Positions 46,701-59,074 of a stretch of 64,000 nt of DNA are shown here, in pieces. Each line of letters opens with the position of its first letter. The stretch's first letter is position 1. Below the pieces are notes generated by a model that made no database searches, was not told the origin of the DNA, and saw only the letters and a program-made list of their open reading frames with translations. Source of the stretch: Berberis thunbergii (lineage: Eukaryota; Streptophyta; Magnoliopsida; Ranunculales; Berberidaceae). Location of the stretch: the NCBI GenBank assembly GCA_003290165.1, contig QNQO01000200.1, positions 372,001 through 436,000 on the forward strand, given 5' to 3'. The position numbers and the translations under genes were made by a program.

Positions 46701-48100
46701 TTGAAGGGTTCTTGCTTGACTACACATGCCATCCAATCTAAACTGTAATATTAGCTATGATGTTAGGTGAATCAAGATGGATGGTAAAGGGTTTGGTCCT
46801 GTTCTGACTCATAATCAACGCTATCACCAAATATGATTCTAGCCAAGACCTGATCCTTAACGACCCTGGATAGCGAATTATACTTCTTTAAATTTTCTAT
46901 ATTATATCAATCGTTTATATAACATAGAAAGAGTTTTTCGAATCAAACTATATGTCTTTCTCATTTGCAGCCACAAGTGCAATGATGTCTACCTCAAAGT
47001 TACTGCTCAATAAGATCTTATTTTTGGGGTATCGAGTGAGGTAGTAACTTTCTTAAAAAAGAGTCCTTGTAGGTTGAGCTAGTGAACTTCCTATGGAGAA
47101 TGCGGAAGATGAATTTGTCTAGGGACCCTCATCCAAAGGTTTTTATTCTATGAAAACCACTACGTGGCTTCAATTATAAGAGAATTCAATTCACTCTCAC
47201 TCCAGCATCAAGTAGGAATGGTTTTATGGCGTAAGCCATGCATGTAAGAGTAGCACCTGTTAATGATAATGGAAATTGACGAAGGCACAAAGCCTCACTT
47301 CTGGAAGAGGGCTTGAGTGAGGAAGGACGTAATCTTCATTGCAGACAGAAAGACTGCCAATCCTTCATGCTAAGACAATCTTGGTCTCTCTGAAAACATT
47401 TTGCCAAGAGGTTAGGAGCATTATTTAGATAATCGGGCCTTTGACTGCCACTCTCTCCAACTTTAGTTATTGCTTTGGGGCAGACCTTCCCTTTGGGAAA
47501 AGACTGTTGGAAACAGAAGCCTCGAATGAGTTTTTTTTCATCCATCATCCGAAGGAGTTAGTATATGGGGTAGGCTGTCTTGCCATACTTCAAACAGATT
47601 GTCCTCAAATAACATTGCAATCTCAACCCCTTGGGACAGATATAGTGCCCCCTACAATGAAAAAGAGTCTGGAAATTGATAATTTTTTTGAACCTAACAA
47701 CCAATATTATTTTCCTTTATTTGAACTTGTAATTATACCTTTCAGTAAGCCTAGTGAAAACAGCGACGGCTGCAGGGGGAGGCCTATATCCACAACAAAT
47801 TTCCTGCTCCGGGAGGGCAAAAACTTCAAAATCCAGATATCCCGCCACTCCAACGAGGATCAACCCGACTTTGCTGTTAGCAATTTCCCCAGAAGATCCC
47901 TGCCCCTTATAAGAATATAGGAGTCGTTGCCACCGGGGAGGCTCCAAAGAGACAGTCCCCTGACTCAGCAACCCTTTAGTTTCCAACTATTAAAATGGTA
48001 TTAAGAAAAGAAGAAGAGGACCCAACCCTTCATGATAGCCTAGGGCGAACAGGGCTCTCCCGAGTGTCGTGCTGCCTTAAATAATATTTTGCTTATGACT
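43740..48100. other. Organelle-like (mitochondrial-type) DNA block, part 1
   Basis: From about 43740 the composition changes abruptly from very AT-rich to balanced, with purine-rich runs (gaaagaaaaaaga, aagaaagagagcc) of the kind seen in plant mitochondrial spacers. I recognise no known gene. Open frames at 43749-43976, 46282-46512 and 47441-47920 (159 codons; LGTDIVPPTMKKSLEIDNFF) match nothing I know. The mitochondrial origin is inferred from composition only; unassigned repeat or old gene debris is the alternative. Confidence 0.35.
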
Positions 48101-48149
48101 GCAACATCAAAGGCATGAATTCTTATTAAGTCATTAACAAGGGACTCAC

Positions 48150-49990
48150 TCTCACATTCCACGCTAATAGCTTTAACATCATTAATAAATAAGTTGGGAA
48201 GCAAAGGCGCCAAAGTAGCCCTAACAAGTAATGTTCATTGCATCTCCCCAATTGGTAGAGACCATAGCAGCATCAACCAAACTACCAAAAAGAGTATCAT
48301 CAGCAAACATAACATTCGGACTCACACTTGGACATTGTAATTCCATAAGAAAGATCCCCAACGCCAAAACTTGTTATAGCATCCACAATGGTGTTGCTAA
48401 TATCAATACTAGCAACTGGAGCTTTAGGTGGTAAAGTTGTAACACCTGGATGAAAAATAGGATTGGCATCTACCACATTAGTTTTAGTAGAACTCATCTC
48501 ATTTTTACCATTTTTGGTAACAACCTTCACAGAGATACCCTTTGTAATTTCATTCAGAGCCTTTCTAGGTCTACTAGGTTTCCTAAGGCTCTTCACAACA
48601 AGTTTCGAACTAGTTACAACAGTAGGAGTACATACCTGAGAAGGAGTAGGTGCCTGCTCACTAGTACTAGCAAGACCCTTCCCTTTAACCTTAGTCAAAC
48701 CAGCTGCAGAAGTAGCAGCCTTAGTCAGGGTGAACACTTGCAGCCTTAGCCGAATGTTCCGCAGTTTTCGCTTGCCATATCTTAACAATTGGAGGGATTT
48801 CCTCTTCAGCCACAGGTTTTGCTGTTTCCAAATTAGACTCATCAACCTCAATGGGTAACACATCAAATCGAGACCCCTTTGTGTTTAATTTCTCCCCAGG
48901 CTTTTACTTACTCTTAACATTATTTTTAGGTCCCTTTTTGTAAGTTACAGCGACCAAGCCTTTTTTTCAATAACCTCGGGAGCAATATTAGAGGAACTTG
49001 CAGTAGTTGGACTAGGAATTGGCTCCATCTGCACATCACTTCCAGATTTCACAGAATTAACAGCATCCATAGGCACACTAGCCTTATTATCAACATAGTT
49101 AGTTTGTGTGTGTCCAACAATACCATAAAGTGAAAGTAAACACCAGACTCCAAGGGAAATCTTGAAGCACGCATGTCCTAGATTTTAGGTTAAGAACCAT
49201 CCAACCATTGAAATCAAAATGAAAAGAATGGGCCAAGTCACAAGGAACTCAAATATTATTCCGCACACACATTGCAGCCCTAAAATATGCTACACAGATT
49301 CAATCATATAATGACAATTAAGGCAACTCTAGGGTCATTAGTCATTTGCCTTTTGGCTCTCTGCTCAGCTTACCATGGCTGATCAGCCATAGGAAGGTTC
49401 TCAGCTTCGGAGGCAACTATAACTTCAATTTATTGAAAGTATCGGGGAGATCAAAAAGAGAGTGATAGGTAGTTAGTAAAGTAACCCGTAGATAATTTTA
49501 CCATAAGAGTTTCTCAGTATAAGGACCTTCATAACCACAAATCCTTTTCTCAATGGGAAGGCAGAGCATAAGCCAATCTACATTCCATCAATTTTCCACC
49601 ATAAAGTCACACTCTTTCAGAGCCAACAGATCATCCGCGAGATTAATAGTAGCAAATTGTGCAAGAGGCCCAATATCTAACCTTCCAAAATTTGATTCTT
49701 TCACCCGAGCCAACATGCTATTTAAGCCCATTGGGCAATAACGAAGCACCATAAGGAATGCCACGCCAAGTCGAAGAAGATTTCTTCGCTTCCCACCTCG
49801 CTAAGCTCGACGCCTTCAGTGCCTAGGTCTCCTTACCAGTTTTCTAGGCTTAATACCCATAGAATGAGAACTAGGACTAGAGGAACTTGTGAATTAACAG
49901 AAGTAGTCACCATAAATTTAGCCACAGAAGAAGCAGTAGTCTTTGTAGCAGGAGAAAGACCTACACGTAACCATGAAAAACTTCCAGACA
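48150..49990 (-). pseudogene. Possible LINE ORF1 remnant
   Basis: The minus-strand frame 48300-48866 (188 codons) is Lys/Ser/Thr-rich, with KPSRPRKALNEITKG and NPIFHPGVTTLPP, like the linker between the zinc knuckle and endonuclease of plant L1-type LINEs. Upstream on the minus strand, 49540-49760 reads FGRLDIGPLAQFATINLADD. The frames are broken. The assignment rests on general resemblance and the adjacent LINE ORF2 fragment. Confidence 0.3.
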
Positions 49991-50033
49991 TGCTTACTAT
50001 TTTTCCAACATCAAAAGAATTTCATTAAAAGCA

Positions 50034-50612
50034 TCAAGTATTACATCTGGGAGGTTCACCGGCATCCTCATCTATTACATGAGATAACCATACTGGCACT
50101 ATAAAATCCCAAATATGCAGACTATCTAAGCATCGAGCATGTTGAACCACTAGATGAGCCGTCCTATTGCTAGCTCTAGGTATGTTACAATACTCAATGG
50201 ACCGGAACCTAGTGGCGAGCACACGAATATCGTAAATGATGTTTCCGATAGACTCATCGACCTGCAGTAGCATGTCCACCAAAACTTGGGAATCTGTCTC
50301 CACAACCAAGGCTGGAATTTCTCTGTTAAAACAGTCTTGAATCCCTTCTCGCACAGCTATAGCTTCAGCTGCAAGGCTAGAACCTACAGGGAGACTCCCA
50401 TGCCCGCCAGCCCTCACAAATTTACTGGACCAATCTCGAATTACCCATCCAAACCCTTCACGAAGTGTTTTTCTCTGCCAACTTCCATCACAATTTAGCT
50501 TCCACACTCCATTAGGAGGTTTCCTCCATGGCCTGGTCCTCACTGTACCTTGGTGTCGACCTCTATGTACGCCATCCGCTCCTCCTCCCTGGTCACCCCT
50601 GAGTTCCGCCAA
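50034..50612 (-). pseudogene. LINE ORF2 C-terminal RNase H fragment
   Basis: A frame of up to 192 codons reads GVWKLNCDGSW (first Asp), AEAIAVREGIQD (Glu), LVVETDSQVLVDML (second Asp) and SNRTAHLVVQHA. These are the motifs of the RNase H domain ending plant L1-type LINE ORF2 proteins. The last motif usually has Asp where Thr/His stand here. No poly(A) tail was identified at the minus-strand 3' side. It follows the zinc-finger fragment at 50796-51392 in the correct LINE order. Confidence 0.7.
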
Positions 50613-50795
50613 GGGTTGTTGAACAGCGGCTAGAAACTCTTGCCTTTGATTTGATTGGCAAGGATTTCCAAGTTTTAGGGCGGATCAATTCCCATCTCTT
50701 CAAAGACAATACTGTTGCGATTCTTCCATATTCTCCATAGACCAAATGCCAGCCAGCTTATCACATCACTGTAATCCGGTCTCGTCTTCAATTTT

Positions 50796-51510
50796 TCAAC
50801 CAAACTGCCCCAGCATTGTAGAAAAAGTGTCACCCTGAATCTCTGCAGTATTTAATTGCAGTGGGCTTCCAAACCAAAACAGTCGGGCATAGTGAGAATC
50901 CAAGAACACGTGTCTTTCAGATTCAGTTTGGGTACCGCATACAGCACATACATCGTCGATGCTGGCTTTCCGTTGCTTCAGATTATGTCTCAGCGCCAGA
51001 AAACTCCTGCAACACCACCAGATAAACACACGAATCTTATTAGGAACCAGAATTCTCCAAATGGCCTTCCAAAGGTGTTGATGCATTCCCGAGTTACTCG
51101 ATTCACCCCACCATTTGCGACCCAGGTCGCCATTTTTATCTAGTTCCACAGCAAGTCGATACCCTGATCTCACATAATAGGCCCCATTACTTGTGTGATG
51201 CCATATTAATTTATCTCTCTCTCCCTGCTTGCTTATAGGAATAGCTAGGATTTGTTGTACTTCATTCGGTTCAAACAGCGCAGCCACCTCATCGTGTTTC
51301 CAAGTCTTGCTGTAGGGCTCAATAAGACCAGCAACAAGGAGCGCCCTATTTTCATTCCTCCTCCATGGTTGAAAAGGCCGCCTCGATGGCATCCAAGGAT
51401 CCCCCCTCTATCTAAACACCCTACCCATCTCCTATCCGCTACTGGATACCACTTTGCAGAATTTTCTTCCCTTGTAAGATACCTTTCCTGCCCCACGAGG
51501 ATCCTTTAAC
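50796..51510 (-). pseudogene. LINE ORF2 fragment: end of RT region and zf-RVT domain
   Basis: The 198-codon frame 50796-51392 includes KLIWHHTSNGAYYVRSGYRL, HLWKAIWRILVPNKIRVFIW and CAVCGTQTESERHVF, characteristic of the zinc-binding region after RT in plant LINEs (zf-RVT). In another frame just upstream, 51400-51510 reads SSWGRKGILQGKKILQSGI, the segment before it. The RT domain itself is missing, so this is a 3' part of a LINE, with frameshifts. Confidence 0.75.
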
Positions 51511-51552
51511 CACTCCAACATTCAAAAAATCAGAGTTCGGGTAGTATTTATT

Positions 51553-51978
51553 ATGCAAAAGCCTTGCAAGCATAGACTCCGAATTGTGGCCAATTTAACG
51601 GCGAATTTCTCCTACACCCAAGGTATCCCCAAGCTGTTGTTCTTCCTTTCGACTTTATGGTACTGCTGGAAATGGAGATGTAGTGTTATTTTTTATGCTC
51701 AGTTTGTCCCCCATCCATGGCCCCAAAACCCCATCCATTGTTGAGTTTTCAAGGGACTGGTTCCTAGCTAATAAAGATCCTATTCTTGAGAACCGTGGCA
51801 AGTTGTCCAAATCCATTAGATCAAACCTCCTGCTGGCTGTTGTAAAATTAACACAGATGGAAGTTGTTTTGTTGTTTCTGGAGCAATAAGTGCTGGCGGT
51901 GTTCTCAGAGATTCCCATGGTGCTATGTTGACAGGTTTTGCCATAAATTCGAGTAAAATTCAAAGAATAAAAGGTCAA
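51553..51978 (+). pseudogene. LINE RNase H fragment, opposite orientation
   Basis: On the + strand, LLFFLSTLWYCWKWRCSVIF (51600-51690) and, in another frame, KINTDGSC..GAISAGGVLRDSHG (about 51845-51935) are the linker and first part of a LINE-type RNase H domain. It faces away from the minus-strand LINE fragment ending at 51510, so two different LINE copies are joined head to head. It ends abruptly at about 51978, where organelle-like DNA resumes. Confidence 0.6.
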
Positions 51979-53280
51979 TAGATTTCGGCTAAGATCGAGT
52001 ATGGGAGAAGAAGTCCTCTTTCAACACCTATCCTCATTCATTGTAACATTGCCCTTTCTTTGATTGACGTGTTCTCCCGGACGAAAGAGAAATAGTTGTT
52101 TACCAAGCCAAACCGTATCGGGATGGATGAGAACTGGAATGAACACCATGGGGAGCTACACCTTTGCTGAGGAGAAGAATCTTGTCTGACTGGTCCCTAC
52201 CATGATTAAATGACTGAGCTATGCCATGGAGGAAGTCTTTCTCTGAGCATGTCGTGGAAGAACTACTACGATGTTGCCTTGGCTAAGCTGCTTGCCCTAA
52301 GCTATGTTCCTATCACGCAAGAAAGAGACATCTTTAACTAAAATGGATATCTTTCGGTCTCAATTTCCGTCTTTCAATATGATGGTCGGAAATTCCATAC
52401 CTTTTTACATGTCACTGAACGATCTCCTTCGTATGGCAATGCCAAAACAAAAGAGTAGAGCATCGTCTCGCGGAAATGAATTGACCAGATCGATAGAATT
52501 GCACGATGCCGAGTTCTCACCTTGTTTACTACCTCTGATGAACGAAAGCGATCAGACAAGGGCAAGATATCTGATTATATAAATAGAAGACTGGCCATAG
52601 TCTATTGAGGCAAGATCTTAGCCTTGAGAAGACTCCTCCATTTTGTAGTAGGAAGACCTGGAAATTGATATCATCAGTAGTGGGCTTTCCGAGCTTAAAG
52701 CAGCGGGCATCACGAGAACTCAATGTTTGGCGTGGTATTTGACCATGTCCCCCTTGTCTTTTCTCTTCATACATCAACCATATAATTGATCTGAGAAGGG
52801 ATGCCTCAAAACCGGCTCGAATAACATTCCATTCGATGATATTTAATCGAACAGAAGTCTGACCTGCAAACCGAAAAAGTTCGTTGCTTAAGGCACGGCC
52901 AGAAGTTTCCCCTTCGGATAACGAAGCACAAACTCAAACAATGATTCATCTCAGGTTTTTGAGTGGTCGCACAGAATTTGACTTGGCTTTCTGTGTGAAA
53001 GAAAAACCTTCGGACCAATTTTGAAAGTTAGTCAAAGAGGTGAATGATCCGATGGGTTGGGAGGTATACCAATCTGACGGCTGTGTCAGCTAAGCTCCTA
53101 GAGAATAACCTAATCAATAGGTCATCCGTCGCTTCTAAGCTCGACAGTCTCAGTGCAAAATGCCATCAGGTGGCTCTTATGGTTACCTTTGTCTGCCCTT
53201 AGTTTTATTAAATATAGGAAGTGCGTAAGTGGCTGGGAAAACTATCGTGGGGCAATGAACATAATAAAAAATACATAGCC
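51979..53280. other. Organelle-like DNA block, part 2
   Basis: Balanced-composition sequence similar in texture to 43740-48100. A 92-codon frame at 52304-52582 (TKMDIFRSQFPSFNMMVGNS, SIELHDAEFSPCLLPLMNES) is unlike nearby transposon frames; I cannot name it. No rRNA or tRNA was recognised. Confidence 0.3.
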
Positions 53281-53462
53281 AATCAAGATACTGAGAAACA
53301 ATCGACAACGCTCAAACATGAGCGAGAAACAAGCGTGGTGAAAAATACATACAAACCATATACAACCTTGAAGACCAGCTGAACGAAGATACTGAAACAC
53401 ATGAAAAATGGGAGTTTGTCAACTAGACAATAAAGATGAGAGGAGACCCAGAGAGGAGAGAA

Positions 53463-53747
53463 AAGAGCAAATACTGTTCTTTCCACAAGGACCACGGGCA
53501 CGACACTGAGGACTACTAGAACCTGAAAGATGAAATCGAGCATTGGGTTCAAAGAAGATGACTTGATGAATTCGTCGGGCTACCTAATAAACAACTTAAA
53601 GGGAAGGAGAAGGCGGACACCACCACGGGATCAAAGGAACAACCCAAAGAGTTTATATACGCCTTACATTACATAGCCGAAGAAAGCGACCAGACAAGCT
53701 CACCGAAGAAACAATCAACAACATCTCCCACTCAAGTTGATCTATAG
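53463..53747 (+). pseudogene. gag zinc-knuckle/C-terminal fragment, family A
   Basis: The frame reads KYCSFHKDHGHDTEDY, stop, NLKDEIEHWVQRR, stop, LDEFVGLPNK and then QPKEFIYALHYIAEESD. The C/H-rich stretch followed by LKDEIEHxxQ is the signature end of gag in plant Tat/Athila-type elements. Two in-frame stops show decay. Sequence from 53748 to 54440 has no recognisable domain. Confidence 0.65.
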
Positions 53748-54439
53748 AACTAGGAGCGAACTAGACCAGATAAAATCAATACAAGAACTCACAAATGATG
53801 AGCGCGGAGAAATTTGGCAATTCAAATGGGGGCCAACCAACTAACAAAATCCTAAGAAGCATACAAGCTTGACCATTATCCATGACAAGGCCAACAATTC
53901 CTCCTATATTACTGGTAACAAAGATAACGCAAACAAATTCTATGAATCGATGAGCGAAGGCTTGGCAGCAGGTACTGATGTGAGCATGATTGGACAATTT
54001 GGGACTACACTCTATTCTGCTCGTCCGAACCAACCTGCCGATGGCACACACAAAACGATTCGATCAAGAAGTATTTCGATTTTATTAGCTACATCACGAC
54101 AACAACATATAAACAACAAAATTACAGAGAATCATGGAGGAAGAAGTTACAGCTAAAACTGTAAGACCACCCAAGGCAGAACAAATCAAGCAACTATCAG
54201 AAAAATACAATGCAGACTCTACAACATAACATAACTTTATCAGAAATGAGTGACTACTACTACATTATATTGTTAAACACCCGAAACAGGGTTATTAATA
54301 AAATTTCGAGTTCAAAATTCTCCATCTTATGCCCAAAATTGTGGCACCAAAGCCAAACAATGAGAAGCAATTAGCATACCAAGCCACAAACAAAAGGTCA
54401 TAACATATAAGTCATACACAAAACTTCTGGTCTGATCAA

Positions 54440-55030
54440 CCACGAAGTAAAAGTTGGGACGAACAAGTCAACTTACTCGAATAAACTTTGAGTTGATTAA
54501 TATGTCAGACCAATGAAGTAAAAGTTGGGATGAACAAGTCAACTCAGTCAAATAAACTTTGAGTCGGCTAATACGTCAGACCAACGAAGTAAAAGTTGGG
54601 ATGAACAAATCAACTCATTCAAATAAACTTCGAGTCGACTAATATGTCAGACCAACGAAGTAAAGCTGGGACGAACAAGTCAACTGATTCAAATAAACTT
54701 CGAGTCAACTAATACGTCAGACCAACGAAGTAAAAGTTGGGACGAACAAGTCAACTCATTCAAATGAACTTCGAGTCAACTAATACGTCAAACCAACAAA
54801 GTAAAATTTGGGAAGAACAAATCAACGTTTTTAAATAAACTTCGAGTCGACTAATACGTCAGACCAACAAAGTAAAAATTGGGATGCACAAGTCAACTTA
54901 CTCAAATAAATTTTTAGTCAACTAACACGTCAGATCAACGAAGCAAGAACGAACAAGTCAACATACCGGGAAAAACCTCTAGTCAATCAACGCGTCAGAT
55001 CAACAAGGCAAGGACGAAGGAGTCAACTTA
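54440..55030. repeat. 71-bp tandem array (about 8 copies)
   Basis: Units of about 70-72 bp carry 'aagtaaaagttgggacgaac', 'aagtcaactcattcaaataa' and 'cgtcagaccaac'. Starts lie near 54442, 54513, 54585, 54657 and 54727, and the units become degenerate after about 54900. It occupies the same place in family A as the 180-bp array does in B1. Confidence 0.9.
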
Positions 55031-55572
55031 TCCAGCCCTATATATCAGATCAAGAAATCCAGACACATAAGTCAAAATGTAGTCATAAAGTCCCTCTGGT
55101 CGATCAAAATATCGGACCAAGAAGCAAAAGCTGGAGATACACAATACGATTTATTTCGACAACCCCGACAGACCTAAAAGTAAAAAGGTACAAGTCAATT
55201 CACTCACAAAACCAGCCAATACTTTGGAACACTTTGACATACAATACATCTCTTGGAGCAACCAACACACCCGACCACAAAACGAATACTTGAGGATCTA
55301 AATGAGAAAAATCATTCGATTGACAAGAACAAAGAAAAAAAACTTCAGATGGTCGACAAGCAAGCGCATAAACATAAATACGGATAAGCCTAGATCACCA
55401 ATACTTACCATTATACTACAAACAACTTGATGAGAAGAACACACATATCATATACAATGAGTCAAAACGAGTCGTGACTTCAAAGAAAAGCATGCAAAGC
55501 ATAAAATAACTAAAAGGCAATACAACATTGTCTAAGAGGAAAGTTTCTCATTCATAAAATCACTCTATTACA

Positions 55573-57490
55573 TCAAGATAAGAAGATAGAACATTCAGAG
55601 AAGAACATTAGAAGCGACAAGAGCGTCTGATGGAGCCAGATTGGAAGGAGGAGGAGATGATGGTTCTTCGCCCATGGAATCGCTTGGGAGATCTGAAATA
55701 CCTTCCTCAATGTCATCATCCTCAAATACCTGATCAACCAAGTGGTGATACTCGGATAAATCAACACCAAGCCCCTCAATATAGTCGAGAAGCTCAACCC
55801 GTCCATCAACAACTCTCTTCAAGTCTTCCACATCCACAATCCTTATCTTGTCTTTAGTGGCAGCAAGCTCCTTCTTAGTTGAAATCAGCTGCCCTTCAGC
55901 AGTGACCAACATGGCTGAGATATCCGACTTAACTTCGTCGATTGAAGACATTAATTGTTCATCCCCCCTTTAGCAATCCTACTGTTGACAAATTGCTCAA
56001 CTACAGAGCGCAGAGCCTCATCATGGCCAGCTTTCTCGATAGACATCTCCTTTTCTAACTCATCCAATCACGCATGGACCTCATCCCAATTAATCGTCGT
56101 GGTCTCGAGCTCCGCAGCAAACTTATCTTACACAGCTTCCACTTCCCTTGAAGAAGCTAGAGCAGTCGTAGCTGCCTTCTCCTGCTCTGAGCACTGTGCT
56201 CCGAGCATTGTGCTCTCAGCACGTCAAATTGACGAAGGACGTGAGAAATCACCGACAGCAGTGCTGCCAACTTTCCCTCAAGAGCAGCCACCTGGCCACA
56301 ACCCGCCCTGTACTCCGACCCCATCACCCCAACATAAGTAAGGTAATTCATCCCATCCATTATCTGCTTAAGACCATAGTCAATATGGGTGCTAGGATCC
56401 AGCACAGGCATCAAGTACATTTTTACCACCCACCTATGCCAATAATTAATTAACTTGCATGCACCTCTTGCATGTCGAGCTACGTAAACCAACAAAACTT
56501 CCCATCCAACTTGATATGGATGTCCTCCGGGTTGGGCTCCTTCCAACTAATTCGAGGATGAAGGACGTGAGGATCCCAAACGGGAGGAACAATGGTGATG
56601 ACAAAAAAACCACTCTTGTTTTCTTACTGCAAAGTGGTCATAACAGGAGCAGAACGAGTAGTAATAGTGGTGGGAGCACAAAAAACTAGACAAGCGGGGG
56701 AAGAAACTAAGAACTCGTTGCATCATCAACAGGAATGGAAAGAGATCGAGGAGGAAGAACCTCAAAATTTTGACCGCAGTCATCAACCTCCTTAGACTGC
56801 TCCACCACCAGCTGAAGCATCTTGTCATCAATAACTCGAGGGTCATTGTTAGAACATTCAGCAATGTCGAGCGTACCATAGGCAGAAATAAGCCTTTTTC
56901 ATTATTATCTTCATTTCCTCGACCTCCTCAAGGGATAAGCAATCCTCCTTCACAACCTCATTTTCAAAAGAACTCGGGTGAGGAGCAACCCGAGCAGTAC
57001 CACGAGTAGAAAGTCGTTTGTTCTTATGAACACGACCAAGATTTATCAACAATTGCTTCGACAGGCTAGCGGGCCTCTGGAGTTTCCTTTTCCTGGAGGT
57101 TGGGCCAGCAATACTGATGCTAACAAGTGCATCGAATGCAGAATCCTAATAGTCAAGGGAATGTCAGAGAGAATGGGTCTCGTATAAGTAGAGACCATAA
57201 CCTTCCAACCATTAGGACCCATTTGAGCAGGAGGAATGCCCAAAAAATCTAGACATTCTGAAAATAGCTCTGAAAGTGGGAATCGAACACCGAAAAGGAA
57301 CATGCTTGTATAAAGTGCAATATACCCAGACCTTGGATGACAAAGACTATCGTTTCGCCTAGGCAGAATGATCTCGAGGTCGGATGGAGAATTATAATCA
57401 GAACAAACATTGTCCAACGTCACCTGAGAAGTCTTCTTAGGCAAGAAGTAAGCCTCACGAGTAGCTATCGCCAAAAGACATCGTTAAGGA
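55573..57490 (-). pseudogene. Antisense accessory ORF (Transposase_28-like) of family A
   Basis: Read on the minus strand, it starts near 57474 with AYFLPKKTSQVTLDNVCSDY, HPRSGYIALYTSMFLFGVRF and PPAQMGPNGWKVMV (to 57046), homologous to 3879-4184. Frameshifted segments follow, including 56157-56546. A helical, acidic C-terminus lies at 55595-55951 (VVDGRVELLDYIEGLGVDLS). The N-terminal part fits the plant 'putative gypsy type transposon' domain. Its role in the element is unknown. Several frames are needed, so this copy is dead. Confidence 0.6.
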
Positions 57491-57793
57491 ATAGAAGAAC
57501 AAAAGAAACGAAGAAAGAGAAAGAAGAATAAACCCTAATTTCGGAGATAACGTAAATAGAAAAACAATTCAATTACGCCTTTTTTTATAAAGCTGAGCAA
57601 CGAAGAGACTGCTTATAGGACGACGCGCGAGATATGATCGCTACATGAAAAACGAACGGACGAACAAGAAGATCGAGACACCAACTCACCAAAAGCTGTT
57701 AACAGCATTAAATGCGAGACAATGATGAAATCAAAAGTCAAACCGTCACCAAGTTAGTGACCACATCAGCATACCCACTAAGGGGGGAGTAGT

Positions 57794-58332
57794 TGATGAT
57801 ACATCAAACAGTACCGATATCTCAATTGTAAACGTGGCAAAAATGATCCATCACGAGGATCAAGTATTCCAAGACCTGGACAATTCATAAAACCCAAATA
57901 GGAAGAATTCAGTGGTGAAAGCGCAAACAAGGCCCGTAAAAATAAACCATAATTAGATGCCCAAATCCAGGCCCTATAAAGTTCTCCCTTAAAGGGGAGG
58001 AACGTTACATACAAAAAGAGTCGTGGAGGGAGTTACGTCTCTGATGACGTATCTTCATAAAGAAGGAGACAGTTACAGAGAACGTCTCCCCTCATTGTGC
58101 CTCACATGCTTAAGTCGAGCAGGAAATTAACAGCTACCATTATAAAAGGTAAATTAAACATTCGAAAAAGGTATGCAATTTTAACTGAGTTATGTCCACT
58201 TTTATCTCTATTTCTAACTGAGTTACTGACTTAAGTATCGGAGTGTCTTCGGCCACAAAAAATGTGCTCTTTGGCAATCTAATATTTGTTTTGCAAGTTT
58301 CACTTATTGGAGACTGAATTTTGGTCGCATCA
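57794..58332 (+). repeat. 3' LTR of family A element (539 bp)
   Basis: It starts TGATGATACATC directly after the purine tract aaggggggagtagt (57780-57793) and ends GGTCGCATCA. It is homologous in reverse to 3023-3557. Confidence 0.8.
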
Positions 58333-59070
58333 GAGTTGTTAGTATTACTAATGAAATTGGGCACGACTGAATTTGAGATTGGAGTAGAAAAGATACTCAT
58401 TAGGTCATGTTGTTAATGATGCTACACTAAATATTTTCAGGATAAGAAAATTGGTGGCGACTATCATTGAAATGAACTTTTAGAGAATAATTATATTAAA
58501 TAATTGTACTTAAGTCAACGTTGTGGTGTTTATAATTGACACGTTAAGCGTGTGGTGAGAATCAAATAAAATGTAAATTCAATAAATTATACCATAATAG
58601 TCGCATTAAAAGTGCTTATTTATGAAAGAAAATGAAATTTTTCTAACAGCTTGACATGAATTAGATTTTTCTTCTAGATGATAGTTTAAAAAATCAAATC
58701 AAATCCTTGTTAAACAACTACAAATAATGTAATTTCCTTGAGATAACTACTGAGACATTCAACTCATCTTAAGTTTCCAAAATGTAAAGTTTGAATGTTG
58801 AAGTAGGACTTTATGTCATATCACTATCATCAAAATCAAATCCTTATCAAACCAGAAAGTTCAATAACATTTTCTTAAAAAAGTAACATTCTTATAAAGA
58901 TCGAAATACTTGCCACTCATGAGGTTGAGAAGTTTGTAAGGTATTTTATCATGAGGTGTTTTATCTCGAAATAATGTAAAATTAGATTTCGTCATTTTTT
59001 TCTTTTTGGAATTAAAAAAATCAAATTATTAGTAAAATTTTGTGAGATTTCACGAAATCTCATTCCTTGC
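58333..59070. other. AT-rich spacer, no gene
   Basis: AT-rich sequence without a supported frame. 'caaaatcaaatccttatcaa' near 58830 also occurs near 43086, and the end resembles 26690-26715. Confidence 0.4.
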
Positions 59071-59074
59071 ATAT

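Larger units (their letters stand above)
53281..58332 (+). mobile_element. Truncated Tat-like family A element (gag tail to 3' LTR)
   Basis: Plus-strand element without 5' LTR or pol. It has a gag C-terminal fragment, a 71-bp tandem array, an antisense accessory ORF, a purine tract and a 3' LTR. The direct jump from gag to the array implies a large internal deletion. The 5' end seems to be cut at the organelle-like block. Confidence 0.7.

Noticed and set aside
54440..55030. Regular repeats that might suggest a CRISPR array
   Set aside because: The units are tandem and contiguous without unique spacers, inside a plant retrotransposon.
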